A stretch of 64,000 nt of DNA from Trujillonella humicola (GTDB taxonomy: Bacteria; Actinomycetota; Actinomycetes; Mycobacteriales; Geodermatophilaceae), in assembly GCF_046233715.1 (NCBI RefSeq), contig NZ_JBJNRJ010000003.1, forward strand, positions 62,001 to 126,000, read 5' to 3'. Within the stretch, counting starts at the first letter, position 1, and each line of letters opens with the position of its first letter. Position numbers and translations under genes: made by a program. Under the pieces are notes generated by a model, which saw only the letters and a program-made list of their open reading frames with translations, searched no databases and was not told where the DNA came from. Shown here piece after piece: positions 36,816-45,434 of this stretch.

Positions 36816-38324
36816 TTGAAGTCTGCGAGGGAAGAGTTGGATGTGTTGACGGCCTACCGCGAGGTGGGCAGCTACCGGGGAGCGGCCGCGATCTGCGGCA
36901 CGACCCACAAGACGGTGAAGCGGATCGTCGCCCGGCACGAGGCCGGCGGGCAGCGTCCGGTCCGGGCGCCGCGGCCGGCGAACTACGAGGTCGTCCGCGA
37001 GTTGGTGGCCGGGAAGGTCGAGTCCACGCGCGGCCGGATCAGCGCCAAGCGGCTGCTGCCGGCGGCGCTGGCGGCCGGCTACGAAGGGTCGGCGCGGAAC
37101 TTCCGGCGGCTGGTCGCGGCCGAGAAGAGCACCTGGCGGCAGACCAACGCCCGCAGCCGCCGGCCGGCGGTGTGGGCGCCGGGTGAGGTGCTGGCCATCG
37201 ACTGGGGCGTCCTGGGCGGGCTGCACGTGTTCTGCGCGGTGCTGGCGTTCTCCCGGGTCCGGTTCGTCCGCTTCGCCACCGACGAGCGCGCCGAGACCAC
37301 CCTGGCGCTTCTGGCCGAGTGCTTCGAGGTCCTCGGCGGGGTGCCGAAGATGGTGCTGGCCGACCGGATGGGCTGCCTCAAGGGCGGGGTGGTCGCCGAC
37401 GTGGTGGTGCCGACCCCGGACTACGTCCGCTTCGCCGCGCACTACCGGTTCCGCCCGGACTTCTGCCGGGCCGCCGACCCGGCCAGCAAGGGCATCGTGG
37501 AGAACCTGGTCGGCTACGCCAAGACCGACCTGATGATCCCGCTGCTGGCCGACGGTGAGGCGCCGGTGGCCGACCTGGCCGCGGCGAACGCGGCCGCGGC
37601 GGCCTGGTGCGCGGAGGTCAACGGTGCGCTGCACTCGGAGATCGCCGCGGTTCCGGCGCAGCGGCTCGCGGTCGAGCGGGAGCTGCTGGGGCCGTTGCCC
37701 TCGTTGCGCCCGGCTCTGGGCCGGATGACGCTGCGCAAGGTCGACAAGCTGTCGTGCGTGCGGTTCTCCTCGGCCCGCTACTCGGTGCCGACCGCGCTGA
37801 TCGGCACTCAGGTGCAGCTGCTGGCCGCCGACGGCCGGCTGACCATCCTGGTGCCGGGCACCGGGGAGGTCGTCGCCGAGCACCCGCTGATGGCCCCGGG
37901 CGGGGCCAGCGTGCTCGATGAGCACTACGGCGGCCCGCGCCGGGCCCCGCAGCGTTCGGCGCGCCCGAGAACGGCGGCGGAGAAGGCGTTCTGCGCCCTG
38001 GGCCCGGTCGCCGAGCAGTGGCTGGTCGGCGCCGCCGCCGCGGGCAACACCCGGCTGGGCCCCGAGCTGGCCGAGCTGGCCGCGCTGGAGGCCGCGCACG
38101 GACGCGACGCGCTGACCGCCGCGCTGGGCCGGGCGGTGGCCTTCGGCCGCTGGCGGGCCGCCGACATCCGCTCGATCCTGGCCGCCGGCACCGGGGTCGC
38201 GCACCCGCGCCCGGCCGGAGATGCGCTGGTCATCGAGCTGCCGGCCACCGCCACCCGGCCGCTGAGCCAGTACTCGATGGCCAACCTGAGCGGCAGCGGG
38301 GCCACGGCAGGAGGCCGGTCATGA
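36816..38324 (+). CDS. istA: IS21 transposase IstA
   Basis: 502 residues. An N-terminal helix-turn-helix ('GSYRGAAAICGTTHKTVKRIV', residues about 12-33 in part) is followed by the DDE domain: 'VLAIDWGVLGG' (first Asp), 'MVLADRMGCLKGG' (second Asp) and 'PASKGIVENLVGYAK' (Glu). The C-terminal part has the beta-barrel 'YSVPTALIGTQVQL' of the family. It cuts and joins the element ends with the help of IstB. The start at 36816 is taken as TTG/ATG region behind GGGAGCTCC; the ATGA overlap couples it to istB. Confidence 0.88.
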   Translation: MKSAREELDVLTAYREVGSYRGAAAICGTTHKTVKRIVARHEAGGQRPVRAPRPANYEVVRELVAGKVESTRGRISAKRLLPAALAAGYEGSARNFRRLVAAEKSTWRQTNARSRRPAVWAPGEVLAIDWGVLGGLHVFCAVLAFSRVRFVRFATDERAETTLALLAECFEVLGGVPKMVLADRMGCLKGGVVADVVVPTPDYVRFAAHYRFRPDFCRAADPASKGIVENLVGYAKTDLMIPLLADGEAPVADLAAANAAAAAWCAEVNGALHSEIAAVPAQRLAVERELLGPLPSLRPALGRMTLRKVDKLSCVRFSSARYSVPTALIGTQVQLLAADGRLTILVPGTGEVVAEHPLMAPGGASVLDEHYGGPRRAPQRSARPRTAAEKAFCALGPVAEQWLVGAAAAGNTRLGPELAELAALEAAHGRDALTAALGRAVAFGRWRAADIRSILAAGTGVAHPRPAGDALVIELPATATRPLSQYSMANLSGSGATAGGRS

Positions 38325-39097
38325 CCGCGACCGCGCCGCCGGGCCTGCCGGCCGACCTGGAGGGCGGGCTGCGCCGGCTCAAGCTCGCCGCCATGCGCGC
38401 CCTCGCCCCCGAGCTGCTGACCACCGCCAAGACCCAGCGGTGGGCACCGGAGGAGCTTCTGCGGGCTCTGATCGAGGCCGAGATCGGCGCCCGGGACGCC
38501 TCCAACACCCGGCTGCGGCTCAAGGCCGCCGGCTTCCCGATGGTCAAGACGCTCGAGGAGTTCGACCTCGCCGCCAGCAGCATCCCCGCACCGACCTGGG
38601 CCTACTTGACCAGCCTGGAGTGGATCCGCGCCCGGGAGAACCTCTGCCTCGTCGGCCCGGCCGGCACCGGCAAGAGCCACACCCTGCTCGCCCTGGGCCA
38701 CGCCGCCGTGCTCGCCGGGCACCGGGTCCGCTACTTCACCGCCGCCGACCTGGTCGAGAACCTCTACCGCGGGCTGGCCGACAACAGCGTGGGCCGGGTC
38801 ATCGACACCCTGCTGCGCAACGACCTGATCGTCATCGACGAGGTCGGCTTCGCGCCGCTGGACGACACCGGCACCCAACTGCTGTTCCGGTTCGTCGCCG
38901 CCGCCTACGAACGCCGCGCCCTGGGCATCGGCTCGCACTGGGCCTTCGACCAGTGGGGCCGGTTCCTGCCCGAGCACACCACCGCCGTCAGCCTGCTCGA
39001 CCGGCTGCTGCACCACAGCGTCGTCATCGCCACCGACGGCGAATCCTACCGGATGCGCCAAGCCCGCACCCGAGGAGGTGACCGCCCCACCCGCTGA
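38321..39097 (+). CDS. istB: IS21 helper ATPase IstB
   Basis: 258 residues beginning at ATG 38321 inside the istA stop. Walker A 'VGPAGTGKSHTLLALG' is near residue 110, Walker B 'LIVIDEVGFAPLDD' near 170, followed by 'LFRFVAAAYERRALGIGSHWAFDQW' (sensor region). IstB is an AAA+ protein related to DnaC that chooses the target and activates IstA. Length and motifs are complete, so the element should be functional. Confidence 0.88.
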   Translation: MTATAPPGLPADLEGGLRRLKLAAMRALAPELLTTAKTQRWAPEELLRALIEAEIGARDASNTRLRLKAAGFPMVKTLEEFDLAASSIPAPTWAYLTSLEWIRARENLCLVGPAGTGKSHTLLALGHAAVLAGHRVRYFTAADLVENLYRGLADNSVGRVIDTLLRNDLIVIDEVGFAPLDDTGTQLLFRFVAAAYERRALGIGSHWAFDQWGRFLPEHTTAVSLLDRLLHHSVVIATDGESYRMRQARTRGGDRPTR

Positions 39098-39116
39098 TCA
39101 ACCGCGAGGGGTGGGG
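39085..39116 (+). terminator. Hairpin at the end of istB
   Basis: CCCCACCC (39085-39092) and GGGTGGGG (39109-39116) form an 8-bp stem over the istB stop codon, just in front of the right-end repeats. It probably ends the istAB transcript. Confidence 0.4.
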
Positions 39117-39161
39117 ACTTTCACCTGGCCACGAACGGGGACTTCAGCTTGGCCATTGACA

Positions 39162-39308
39162 GACATGCTGGCCCGCGACCTGGTCAGCGAGCTCTCGGAG
39201 GCGCCCGGTGGGCGCGAGCCGCTGAAGGAGACGAGGCCGGGGGAGTACCAGGTCAGCTGGCTGGAGGGCGACGACCCCGGCTGGTGGCAGCGCTATCCGG
39301 GATGGTGA
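39162..39308 (+). pseudogene. ADP-ribosylglycohydrolase, 3' part
   Basis: Starts with the second GACAT copy. 'ATGCTGGCCCGCGACCTG' continues the broken gene ('MLARDLVSELSEAPG') and it ends 'DDPGWWQRYPGW' and stop, the usual C-terminus of bacterial ADP-ribosylglycohydrolase family proteins. On its own it would be a 48-residue fragment without function. Confidence 0.75.
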
Positions 39309-39583
39309 CCGTGAAACGCACGGCTTCGGCCTGACCGAGAGCCGACTGGTCCTCTCGCCTCATGCGGCCGACTGCAGTCGCCGCCACGTGTCTCCGGGCG
39401 CGTGGATGACTTGCGGCGACATGCGGAAGGGGCACGCGCGGTCTGGCGTACGGGAGTGGCGCGACCTCGCGGTGGCTGCATCGTTCGTGTCTGCGGCGGC
39501 GTCATGCAACCGGCGGGCACAGGCCATGCCTGTCGCAGTGGGGTCCCCGTCTGTCCAAGGTCGCTGGGGAGAGCGAGGTTAGG

Positions 39584-40120
39584 TCAGCTCAGATAGTCGA
39601 CCTCCACGGCGGCCTGCTCCCAACTGAGCCGGTCGTCCCAGTTCGGCTCCGGCGGGAGGGCCCAGTAGGAGATGTCGCTGTTGTAGCTCCAGCGGCCGGT
39701 GCCGCGGCCGGGCCGGAAAAGCACGTTGCCCCTACGGCTGAGCTCGCCGAGGGTGCGGGCGAGGTAGGCCGACGCGGTGTACTGCGACGGCGCGAGGTGG
39801 GTGTGGCCGTGTCGCCGGACAAGCTTGCGGAAGTCCTCGGGATGGGCCTGGGCGTAGGCACGCTCGACCAGGCCGTACTCAACCCATTGCCCGGGGTAGG
39901 AGCTGAGCGCAGCGGGCAGCTCCACGTGCAGGCCGAGTGCGGCGGCCAGCCCGCTGGCGCCGGCCGCGTGGGGTGGTTCGGGGACGAAGGACCAGATCCA
40001 GGGCCCCGGCCGGGGATGGCCCTGCCGGCGGCATGCGAACACCTCGGTCTTGGCCTCGTCGTGCAGCGGAACTCCGTGGATCCCTTCATCAGCGTGGAAG
40101 GGGCAGACTTGGATCGTCAT
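39584..40120 (-). CDS. Hypothetical protein with possible zinc site
   Basis: I chose ATG 40120, behind GAGGAG; the frame is open 49 codons further upstream. The 178-residue product starts 'MTIQVCPFHADEGIHGVPLHDEA' and has 'FACRRQGHPRPGPW', so two Cys and several His near the N-terminus could bind a metal. The C-terminal half ('YTASAYLARTLGELSRRGNVLFRPGRGTGRWSYNSDISYWAL') has the look of a winged-helix domain. I do not recognise the family. It runs opposite to the BREX genes; 275 bases behind it, up to the glycohydrolase fragment, hold no gene. Confidence 0.5.
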   Translation of the reverse strand: MTIQVCPFHADEGIHGVPLHDEAKTEVFACRRQGHPRPGPWIWSFVPEPPHAAGASGLAAALGLHVELPAALSSYPGQWVEYGLVERAYAQAHPEDFRKLVRRHGHTHLAPSQYTASAYLARTLGELSRRGNVLFRPGRGTGRWSYNSDISYWALPPEPNWDDRLSWEQAAVEVDYLS

Positions 40121-40463
40121 CACGAACTCCTCACAGTGCCTTGCGCCGCCGAGCCTCCCGGCGGTGACGTGCTCGTTCTCCGGTCCGGCGCAACACAGCT
40201 CCGCATCCCCGCGGCGGGGCGCGACCGTCATGCTGCCGGATGAAGTCCCCGACGGGTCTGCATGCACGGTGGAGCGGCGCTGTCAGAGGTCCCTACAGGC
40301 CAACAACAGGCAGTTACACTGTGTTGCCGTTACCGGCCCCAGGGTGAGACGCATGGTTCACTCTGCTGGACCCGACACCCCCTCGAAGACCGTCCCAAAC
40401 CCGGCTCCTTCCGGCTAAAGTCCGAGACGGCGGCCGTCCGTGTTCGCCGGAACGGGGACGACG
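40121..40463. promoter_or_regulatory. Divergent intergenic region upstream of the BREX cluster
   Basis: This 343-bp stretch separates the minus-strand hypothetical gene from the HTH gene and brxA, so it should contain promoters in both directions. A short dyad CAACA...TGTTG (about 40300-40325) surrounds TACACT, a possible -10 box. There is no gene I can support. A regulator-binding site here would control the BREX operon. Confidence 0.35.
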
Positions 40464-40661
40464 ATGCCCGAACCTTGGCTGTCTGCCGACGGCATCGCCG
40501 CCCACCTGGGCGTCACGAAGGACACGGTCTACTCGTGGATCGCCGATAGAGGTATGCCCGCGCACAAGATCGGTCGGCTGTGGAAGTTCCAGGCCAGCGA
40601 GGTCGACGAGTGGGTCCGTACCGGCGGCGCTGCCGCCTCAGAAGAGCCGGCGCATGACTGA
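40464..40661 (+). CDS. Excisionase-type helix-turn-helix protein
   Basis: 65 residues, 'LSADGIAAHLGVTKDTVYSWIADRGMPAHKIGRLWKFQASEVDEWV': the complete MerR/excisionase winged-helix DNA-binding domain (helix_turn_helix_17 type). It ends 88 bases before brxA on the same strand. It could be an Xis for the element, but its place suggests a small regulator of the BREX operon, comparable in position (not in family) to BrxR of other systems. Which of the two is right cannot be told from sequence. Confidence 0.75.
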   Translation: MPEPWLSADGIAAHLGVTKDTVYSWIADRGMPAHKIGRLWKFQASEVDEWVRTGGAAASEEPAHD

Positions 40662-40748
40662 GGCGTGGCCATCCGCGGTCGGCCCAAACTGTCACAGCGT
40701 GGCGATATCTTGATCAACTTCGTTCGTGTCCAGACGGAGGAGCACGCG

Positions 40749-41360
40749 ATGACTCGGACGTCGGGCGCATCTCGCTACGCACTGTCGTTCACCAGTGGTG
40801 CCCTCCTGATGCGCGAGGCTCCCATCGCCGCCTCGCTTCATCTCCGTGAGCAGGATTGGGGCAAGGTCCGGGAGTTGATCGAGAAGGACAACCTGCTCCA
40901 GTCGCGCACTGTGTCGACCGGCCGCCGGCTCGCCCGCGAAGTGACGCAGCGGCTCGCAGTCCTGGGCGACGACGAGCTCGAATTGTTGCTCGACTCCACC
41001 ACCTCTGAGCGCGGGCATCTTCTGTGGGCTGCCGCCTGCCGCCGATACGACCTCATCGGCGAGTTCGCCGAGGAGGTGCTTCGCGAGCGCTTTCTTCTAC
41101 TCGCGCCCAAGCTCGACCACGGCAACTTCGACGGCTTCATCCGGATGAAGGCGATCTGGCACGAAGAAGTCGCCGGCCTCACGGACTCCACACTGCGCAA
41201 GCTGCGATCCAACGTCTTCCGCATGCTCGTCGAGGCTGGCCTGCTTTCACAGGACGGCCACATCGTCCAAGCCGTTCTGTCTGCCCGTGTCGCTGATGCC
41301 TTCTCGTCGCGGACGCCGAGCGACCTGCGCTTCTTCCCGACGGGAGGCCCCGCCCGATGA
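40749..41360 (+). CDS. brxA: BREX protein BrxA (DUF1819)
   Basis: ATG 40749 is preceded by GGAGGAG. The 203-residue protein fits BrxA (DUF1819): 'SFTSGALLMREAPIAASLHL' at the start, 'LWAAACRRYDLIGEFAEEVLRERFLLLAPKLD' in the middle and 'LRSNVFRMLVEAGLL' near the end. BrxA is a small helical DNA-binding protein needed for some BREX functions. First gene of the canonical six-gene order; it overlaps brxB by ATGA. Confidence 0.85.
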   Translation: MTRTSGASRYALSFTSGALLMREAPIAASLHLREQDWGKVRELIEKDNLLQSRTVSTGRRLAREVTQRLAVLGDDELELLLDSTTSERGHLLWAAACRRYDLIGEFAEEVLRERFLLLAPKLDHGNFDGFIRMKAIWHEEVAGLTDSTLRKLRSNVFRMLVEAGLLSQDGHIVQAVLSARVADAFSSRTPSDLRFFPTGGPAR

Positions 41361-41956
41361 CCCGGATGAACCTGGCTGAGCAGGAGGAGCACCTCTTCAG
41401 GGTCCTGAGCGGCCAGCGCTTCCTGCGGATGGAGGGCCTCAGTAACGAGGTGCCGTTCTTCATCTACCCGTACCCACCCGAGGACGCTCTCCCGGTGGCG
41501 CAGGGAAAAAAGCGGATCAAAAACAGGCTCGGCCAGAAGGGCATCCGGGTTCGTGAGGTGAATCTCTACGAGCTGTCCGTCGCCATACTGAAGGAGCGGG
41601 GGGTCTGGGACCGCGTTCTTGCGGCGGAGTCGGCCCAGGACAAGGACGACTTCCGTGAGCTGCTCCAGGGCATGCTCGACCCGCAGCTCCACATCGCGCC
41701 CGCGATCCGCCGCGAGATCCAGGACGAGGCCTTCGACATCTTCTTCCTCACCGGAATCGGCGAGGTGTTCCCGTACATCCGGTCGCACAACGTGCTTAAC
41801 AACCTTCAGAGCGTCGTGACCGGGAAGCCCATGCTCATGTTCTTCCCTGGCCGCTACGAGCAGTCCGACACCCTCGGCTCGTCACTCGTGCTCTTCGGGC
41901 GGCTCAAGGACGACCAGTACTACCGAGCCAAGAACATCTTGGAACAGGAAGCGTGA
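41357..41956 (+). CDS. brxB: BREX protein BrxB (DUF1788)
   Basis: 199 residues, DUF1788 type: 'PFFIYPYPPEDALPV', 'VREVNLYELSVAIL', 'FFLTGIGEVFPYIRSHNVLNNLQ' and 'LMFFPGRYEQ' close to the end. BrxB has no established biochemical role but is required in BREX type 1. Start overlaps brxA; brxC begins 4 bases behind its stop. Confidence 0.88.
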   Translation: MTRMNLAEQEEHLFRVLSGQRFLRMEGLSNEVPFFIYPYPPEDALPVAQGKKRIKNRLGQKGIRVREVNLYELSVAILKERGVWDRVLAAESAQDKDDFRELLQGMLDPQLHIAPAIRREIQDEAFDIFFLTGIGEVFPYIRSHNVLNNLQSVVTGKPMLMFFPGRYEQSDTLGSSLVLFGRLKDDQYYRAKNILEQEA

Positions 41957-41960
41957 CCTC

Positions 41961-44900
41961 ATGCAGCTGAACGACATCTTTGCCAAGGACGTACAGCGCC
42001 CGATCGAGGGCGTCATCAAGGCCGACGACGTTGCGCACTTGGGCACTGAAGTCGACGAGTACGTGCTGACCAACGAGGCGGCCAAAGGTCTCGAGCTGCT
42101 GCTCGAGGCATACACCAACTACACCAACGCCAACGGGGTATGGATCTCCGGCTTCTTCGGGTCTGGTAAATCGCATCTGCTGAAGATGCTTGCGCACCTG
42201 CTCGGAGACGTCGAAGGCCAGGACTTTGACAGGGCGCAGGTCTCGGAAAGCTTCCGCTCAAAGGCGACCGGCGCGTTCCTGCCCGCCCTCCTCACCAAGG
42301 CCGACCGCATCTCGGCCAAGAGCCTGCTGTTCAACATCGACCAGAAGGCCACCCTCATCACCAAGGATCAGACCGATGCCCTGCTGAAGGTGTTCGTGAA
42401 GGTCCTCGACGAGAGTCGCGGCTACTACGGCAACCAGGGACACGTGGCGCGCTTTGAGCGTGATCTGGACAACCGAGGCCAGTACAAAGCCTTCAAGGAG
42501 GCGTACCGCCGAATCTCCGGCCGGGATTGGACGCAGGGCCGCGAAGAGGGCGTTCTTGAGGAGGCCAACGTCGCCGAGGCGTATGCCGAGATCATCGGCC
42601 GTTCTGAGGGCGCGCCGGCCAACATTCTGACCAAATACCGCAACGAGTACGCTGTGTCGATTGAAGACTTCGCCGACGAGGTCAAGGCGTGGCTTGACCG
42701 GCAGGAGGATGGCTACCGCCTCAACTTCTTTGTCGATGAGGTAGGCCAGTTCATCGGGTCGAACACGCACCTGATGCTCAATCTCCAGACCATCGCCGAG
42801 TCACTCAACACCAAGTGCGACGGGCGCGCGTGGGTGTTCGTGACCTCCCAGGAGGACATGGACAAGGTCGTCGGTGACCGGACCAGGCAGCAGGGCAACG
42901 ACTTCTCCAAGATCCAGGCTCGGTTCAAGACGCGGGTCAAGCTCACCAGCGCCGATGTCGAGGAAGTGATCCGCAAGCGCCTGCTGGAGAAGAACGAGGC
43001 AGGCGCCGCCGCGCTCCGGGCGATCTACGCGAGGGAGTCAGCGAACTTCAAGACGCTGTTCGACTTCGTCGACGGCGCGAAGACGTACCGGAATTACACC
43101 GATGAAGCGCACTTCATCGGCACCTACCCGTTCGTCACCTACCAGTTCTCACTGTTCCAGGCGGCGATCGAGGGCATCTCGGACCACAACGTCTTCGAGG
43201 GGCGCAACAGCTCGGTAGGCGAACGGTCCATGCTCGGCGTCGTTCAACAGGTTGCCAAGGACATCGGCGACGTTGAGGTCGGCCGGTTGGCGACCTTCGA
43301 CCACATGTACGCCGGCATCCGGGCATCGCTGAAGTCCGCGGCCCAGCGCTCCATCGACGTCGCCGAGCGCAACCTTGACAACCCGTTGGCGATCCGCCTG
43401 CTGAAGGCGCTCTTTCTCGTCAAGTACGTGGAGAGCTTCAAGGCCACTGCACGCAACCTCACCGTTCTCCTCTACGACCACTTCGGCCTTGACCTCCCCG
43501 CCTTGTCCGAGGACGTCAAAGCAGCGCTAACGCTGCTGGAGACGCAGACCTACGTACAGCGCAACGGCAACGTCTACGAATACCTGACCAACGAAGAGCA
43601 GGTCATTGAGGAAGAGATCAAGAACGTCGACATCGACTCATCCGAAGTGAGCGGTCGACTCTTCAAGATCCTCTCCGCTGACGTCATTAAGACCAACAAA
43701 ATCCGTTACGCTAAGAACAGCCAGGACTTCCCCTTTGGCTACAAGCTCGACGATCAGGCCCACGGCCCCCAGCGCGATCTCTCCATCCACTTCATCACAC
43801 CCGAATACCCCTACACCCCGGACGAGATCCGCATGCACAGCGCCGGCAAGGACGAGCTGCGGGTGGTCCTTGAACCGGACGAGCGGGTCCTGCCTGACCT
43901 AAGGCTGCTCCTCAAGACCGAGAAGTACATCAAGCGCAAGCAGACAACTTCCCTGACCGCGATCGAGGATCAGATCCTCCGCTCCAAGGCCGCGCAGAAC
44001 GTCGAGCGCGAGAAGGAACTGATCGAGCGCATTCGCCGGGCCGTCGGCAAGTCCGCACTGGTTATCAACGCCGCCGACGCCACATCCAATTCCCAGGATG
44101 CGGTCATCCGCGTGACCGACGGGTTTCAAGACCTCATCAGCCGCACGTACACCCAGCTCAAGCTGCTCGGCGGCTTCACCTACAGCGAGCAGCAGGTAGC
44201 TGGGGCAGCAAACCCAGACAGCGGCCTGTTCGATGTCACCGGCTTGACGACGCTTTCCGCGCCGGGGGACGAGGTCTATTCATTCGTCTTGAGCAAGGAG
44301 AAGCTCGGCGAACAGGTGACAGTCAAGTCGATCGTCGACAAGTTCCAAGGCAAACCGTACGGCTGGGATCTCGGCTCCATCGAGGTGCTGGTCGCCTATC
44401 TCATCGGCAACTCCAAGGTCACGCTCACCGTCGACGGCAATACCCTCAAGCGCAGCGAGGTCGCAGCTGTCCTCCGCAACACTCAGAAGCACGCACACGA
44501 AGTCGTCGCTCCCCAGAAAACTTTCGACGAGCGAAAAGTCGCGGCATTCCGCAAGTTTTGCACGGACTTCTTCGACGAAGCGAACGCACCTAAAGACCCG
44601 CTGGAGCTGGCAAGGCACGGCGCGGACAAACTCAGGGGCAAGCTGGATGAACTCAAGGCCACAGTCACTGGCTCGAAGTACCCGTTCGTTGGGCTGCTTG
44701 CTGAGCCGATCGCACTGCTCGAAGAGGCCGTCGGCAAGCCCGACGAGTGGTACCTGAGCAACTTCGCCGTCGGAGACGAGCTGCTCGACGCCAAGGAGAG
44801 CGTGGTCGATCCGATCCAGTCCTTCCTCAACGGTGCACAGCGGAGCATCTATGACGAAGCTGCAGCCCTGCTGAGCACCCACAGCAGCAACCTGGGGTAT

Positions 44901-45434
44901 TTGCCGGCCGGCGCCGACCAAGCAGTCCGCGGTGCTCTGGACGATCCCAACGCCTTCCGAGGTAACCGGATGGCGCAACTCAAGCAGGCTACGCACGATC
45001 TCCGCGCTCAGATCGATCAAATGATTGCCGCGAACCGGGCAGACGTCGTGGGGGCGATCGAGGTCCGCAAGAAGGAGCTGGTCGCGAGCGAGTACTACAC
45101 CAAGGCGACCAGCACAGCTCAGGAAAGCGTCGTCGAAAGGATCGAGCGGACGATCGCGCGTCTGGACGCGGAGAACCAGATCGCCTTGATCCGCGAGATC
45201 GGGTCGAGCTTCGAGGCAAGCGTCTACCCCGCCTTGCTAGATCAGCTCGCCGCCTCACAGCAGGACAGTGACGATGACGCCACACCTCCGAAGCAAACCA
45301 TTTCGATCAAGACCGTCTCCGTGCCCGGTCTCGCCGGAGTCCTTGAGACGGAAGAAGACCTGGATGAGTACCTCGGGGCCCTCCGCAACGCCCTCGTCCA
45401 GACCCTGAACGACGGAAAGCGAATCTCACTCTGA
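41961..45434 (+). CDS. brxC: BREX ATPase BrxC/PglY
   Basis: 1157 residues, the usual size of BrxC. 'LNDIFAKDVQRPIEGVIKADD' is the conserved N-terminus. Walker A 'GFFGSGKSHLLKML' is at about 64-77 and 'LNFFVDEVGQFIG' near 255 is the Walker B. The C-terminal half is long and helical. BrxC is an AAA+ ATPase (DUF6079-like) of the BREX core complex. The stop overlaps the pglX start (TGATG). Confidence 0.9.
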   Translation: MQLNDIFAKDVQRPIEGVIKADDVAHLGTEVDEYVLTNEAAKGLELLLEAYTNYTNANGVWISGFFGSGKSHLLKMLAHLLGDVEGQDFDRAQVSESFRSKATGAFLPALLTKADRISAKSLLFNIDQKATLITKDQTDALLKVFVKVLDESRGYYGNQGHVARFERDLDNRGQYKAFKEAYRRISGRDWTQGREEGVLEEANVAEAYAEIIGRSEGAPANILTKYRNEYAVSIEDFADEVKAWLDRQEDGYRLNFFVDEVGQFIGSNTHLMLNLQTIAESLNTKCDGRAWVFVTSQEDMDKVVGDRTRQQGNDFSKIQARFKTRVKLTSADVEEVIRKRLLEKNEAGAAALRAIYARESANFKTLFDFVDGAKTYRNYTDEAHFIGTYPFVTYQFSLFQAAIEGISDHNVFEGRNSSVGERSMLGVVQQVAKDIGDVEVGRLATFDHMYAGIRASLKSAAQRSIDVAERNLDNPLAIRLLKALFLVKYVESFKATARNLTVLLYDHFGLDLPALSEDVKAALTLLETQTYVQRNGNVYEYLTNEEQVIEEEIKNVDIDSSEVSGRLFKILSADVIKTNKIRYAKNSQDFPFGYKLDDQAHGPQRDLSIHFITPEYPYTPDEIRMHSAGKDELRVVLEPDERVLPDLRLLLKTEKYIKRKQTTSLTAIEDQILRSKAAQNVEREKELIERIRRAVGKSALVINAADATSNSQDAVIRVTDGFQDLISRTYTQLKLLGGFTYSEQQVAGAANPDSGLFDVTGLTTLSAPGDEVYSFVLSKEKLGEQVTVKSIVDKFQGKPYGWDLGSIEVLVAYLIGNSKVTLTVDGNTLKRSEVAAVLRNTQKHAHEVVAPQKTFDERKVAAFRKFCTDFFDEANAPKDPLELARHGADKLRGKLDELKATVTGSKYPFVGLLAEPIALLEEAVGKPDEWYLSNFAVGDELLDAKESVVDPIQSFLNGAQRSIYDEAAALLSTHSSNLGYLPAGADQAVRGALDDPNAFRGNRMAQLKQATHDLRAQIDQMIAANRADVVGAIEVRKKELVASEYYTKATSTAQESVVERIERTIARLDAENQIALIREIGSSFEASVYPALLDQLAASQQDSDDDATPPKQTISIKTVSVPGLAGVLETEEDLDEYLGALRNALVQTLNDGKRISL

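Larger units (their letters stand above)
36653..39161. mobile_element. IS21-family insertion sequence, 2509 bp
   Basis: The ends begin TGTC and end GACA; the first 26 bases of the two ends match at 20 places. Within the left end the unit AAGTCCCCGCTG.TGGCCA is repeated with a 24-bp step (36669-36688, 36693-36712) and related copies occur inverted at the right end, which is the usual array of transposase binding sites in IS21. It carries istA and istB. Both genes look intact, the direct repeats are perfect, and the host frame is restored on removal, so the insertion is recent and the element may still be active. Confidence 0.88.

Noticed and set aside
40464..40661. Reading the small HTH protein as proof of an active integrase/excisionase module
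   Set aside because: No integrase is found nearby, and the fold is also used by ordinary regulators.
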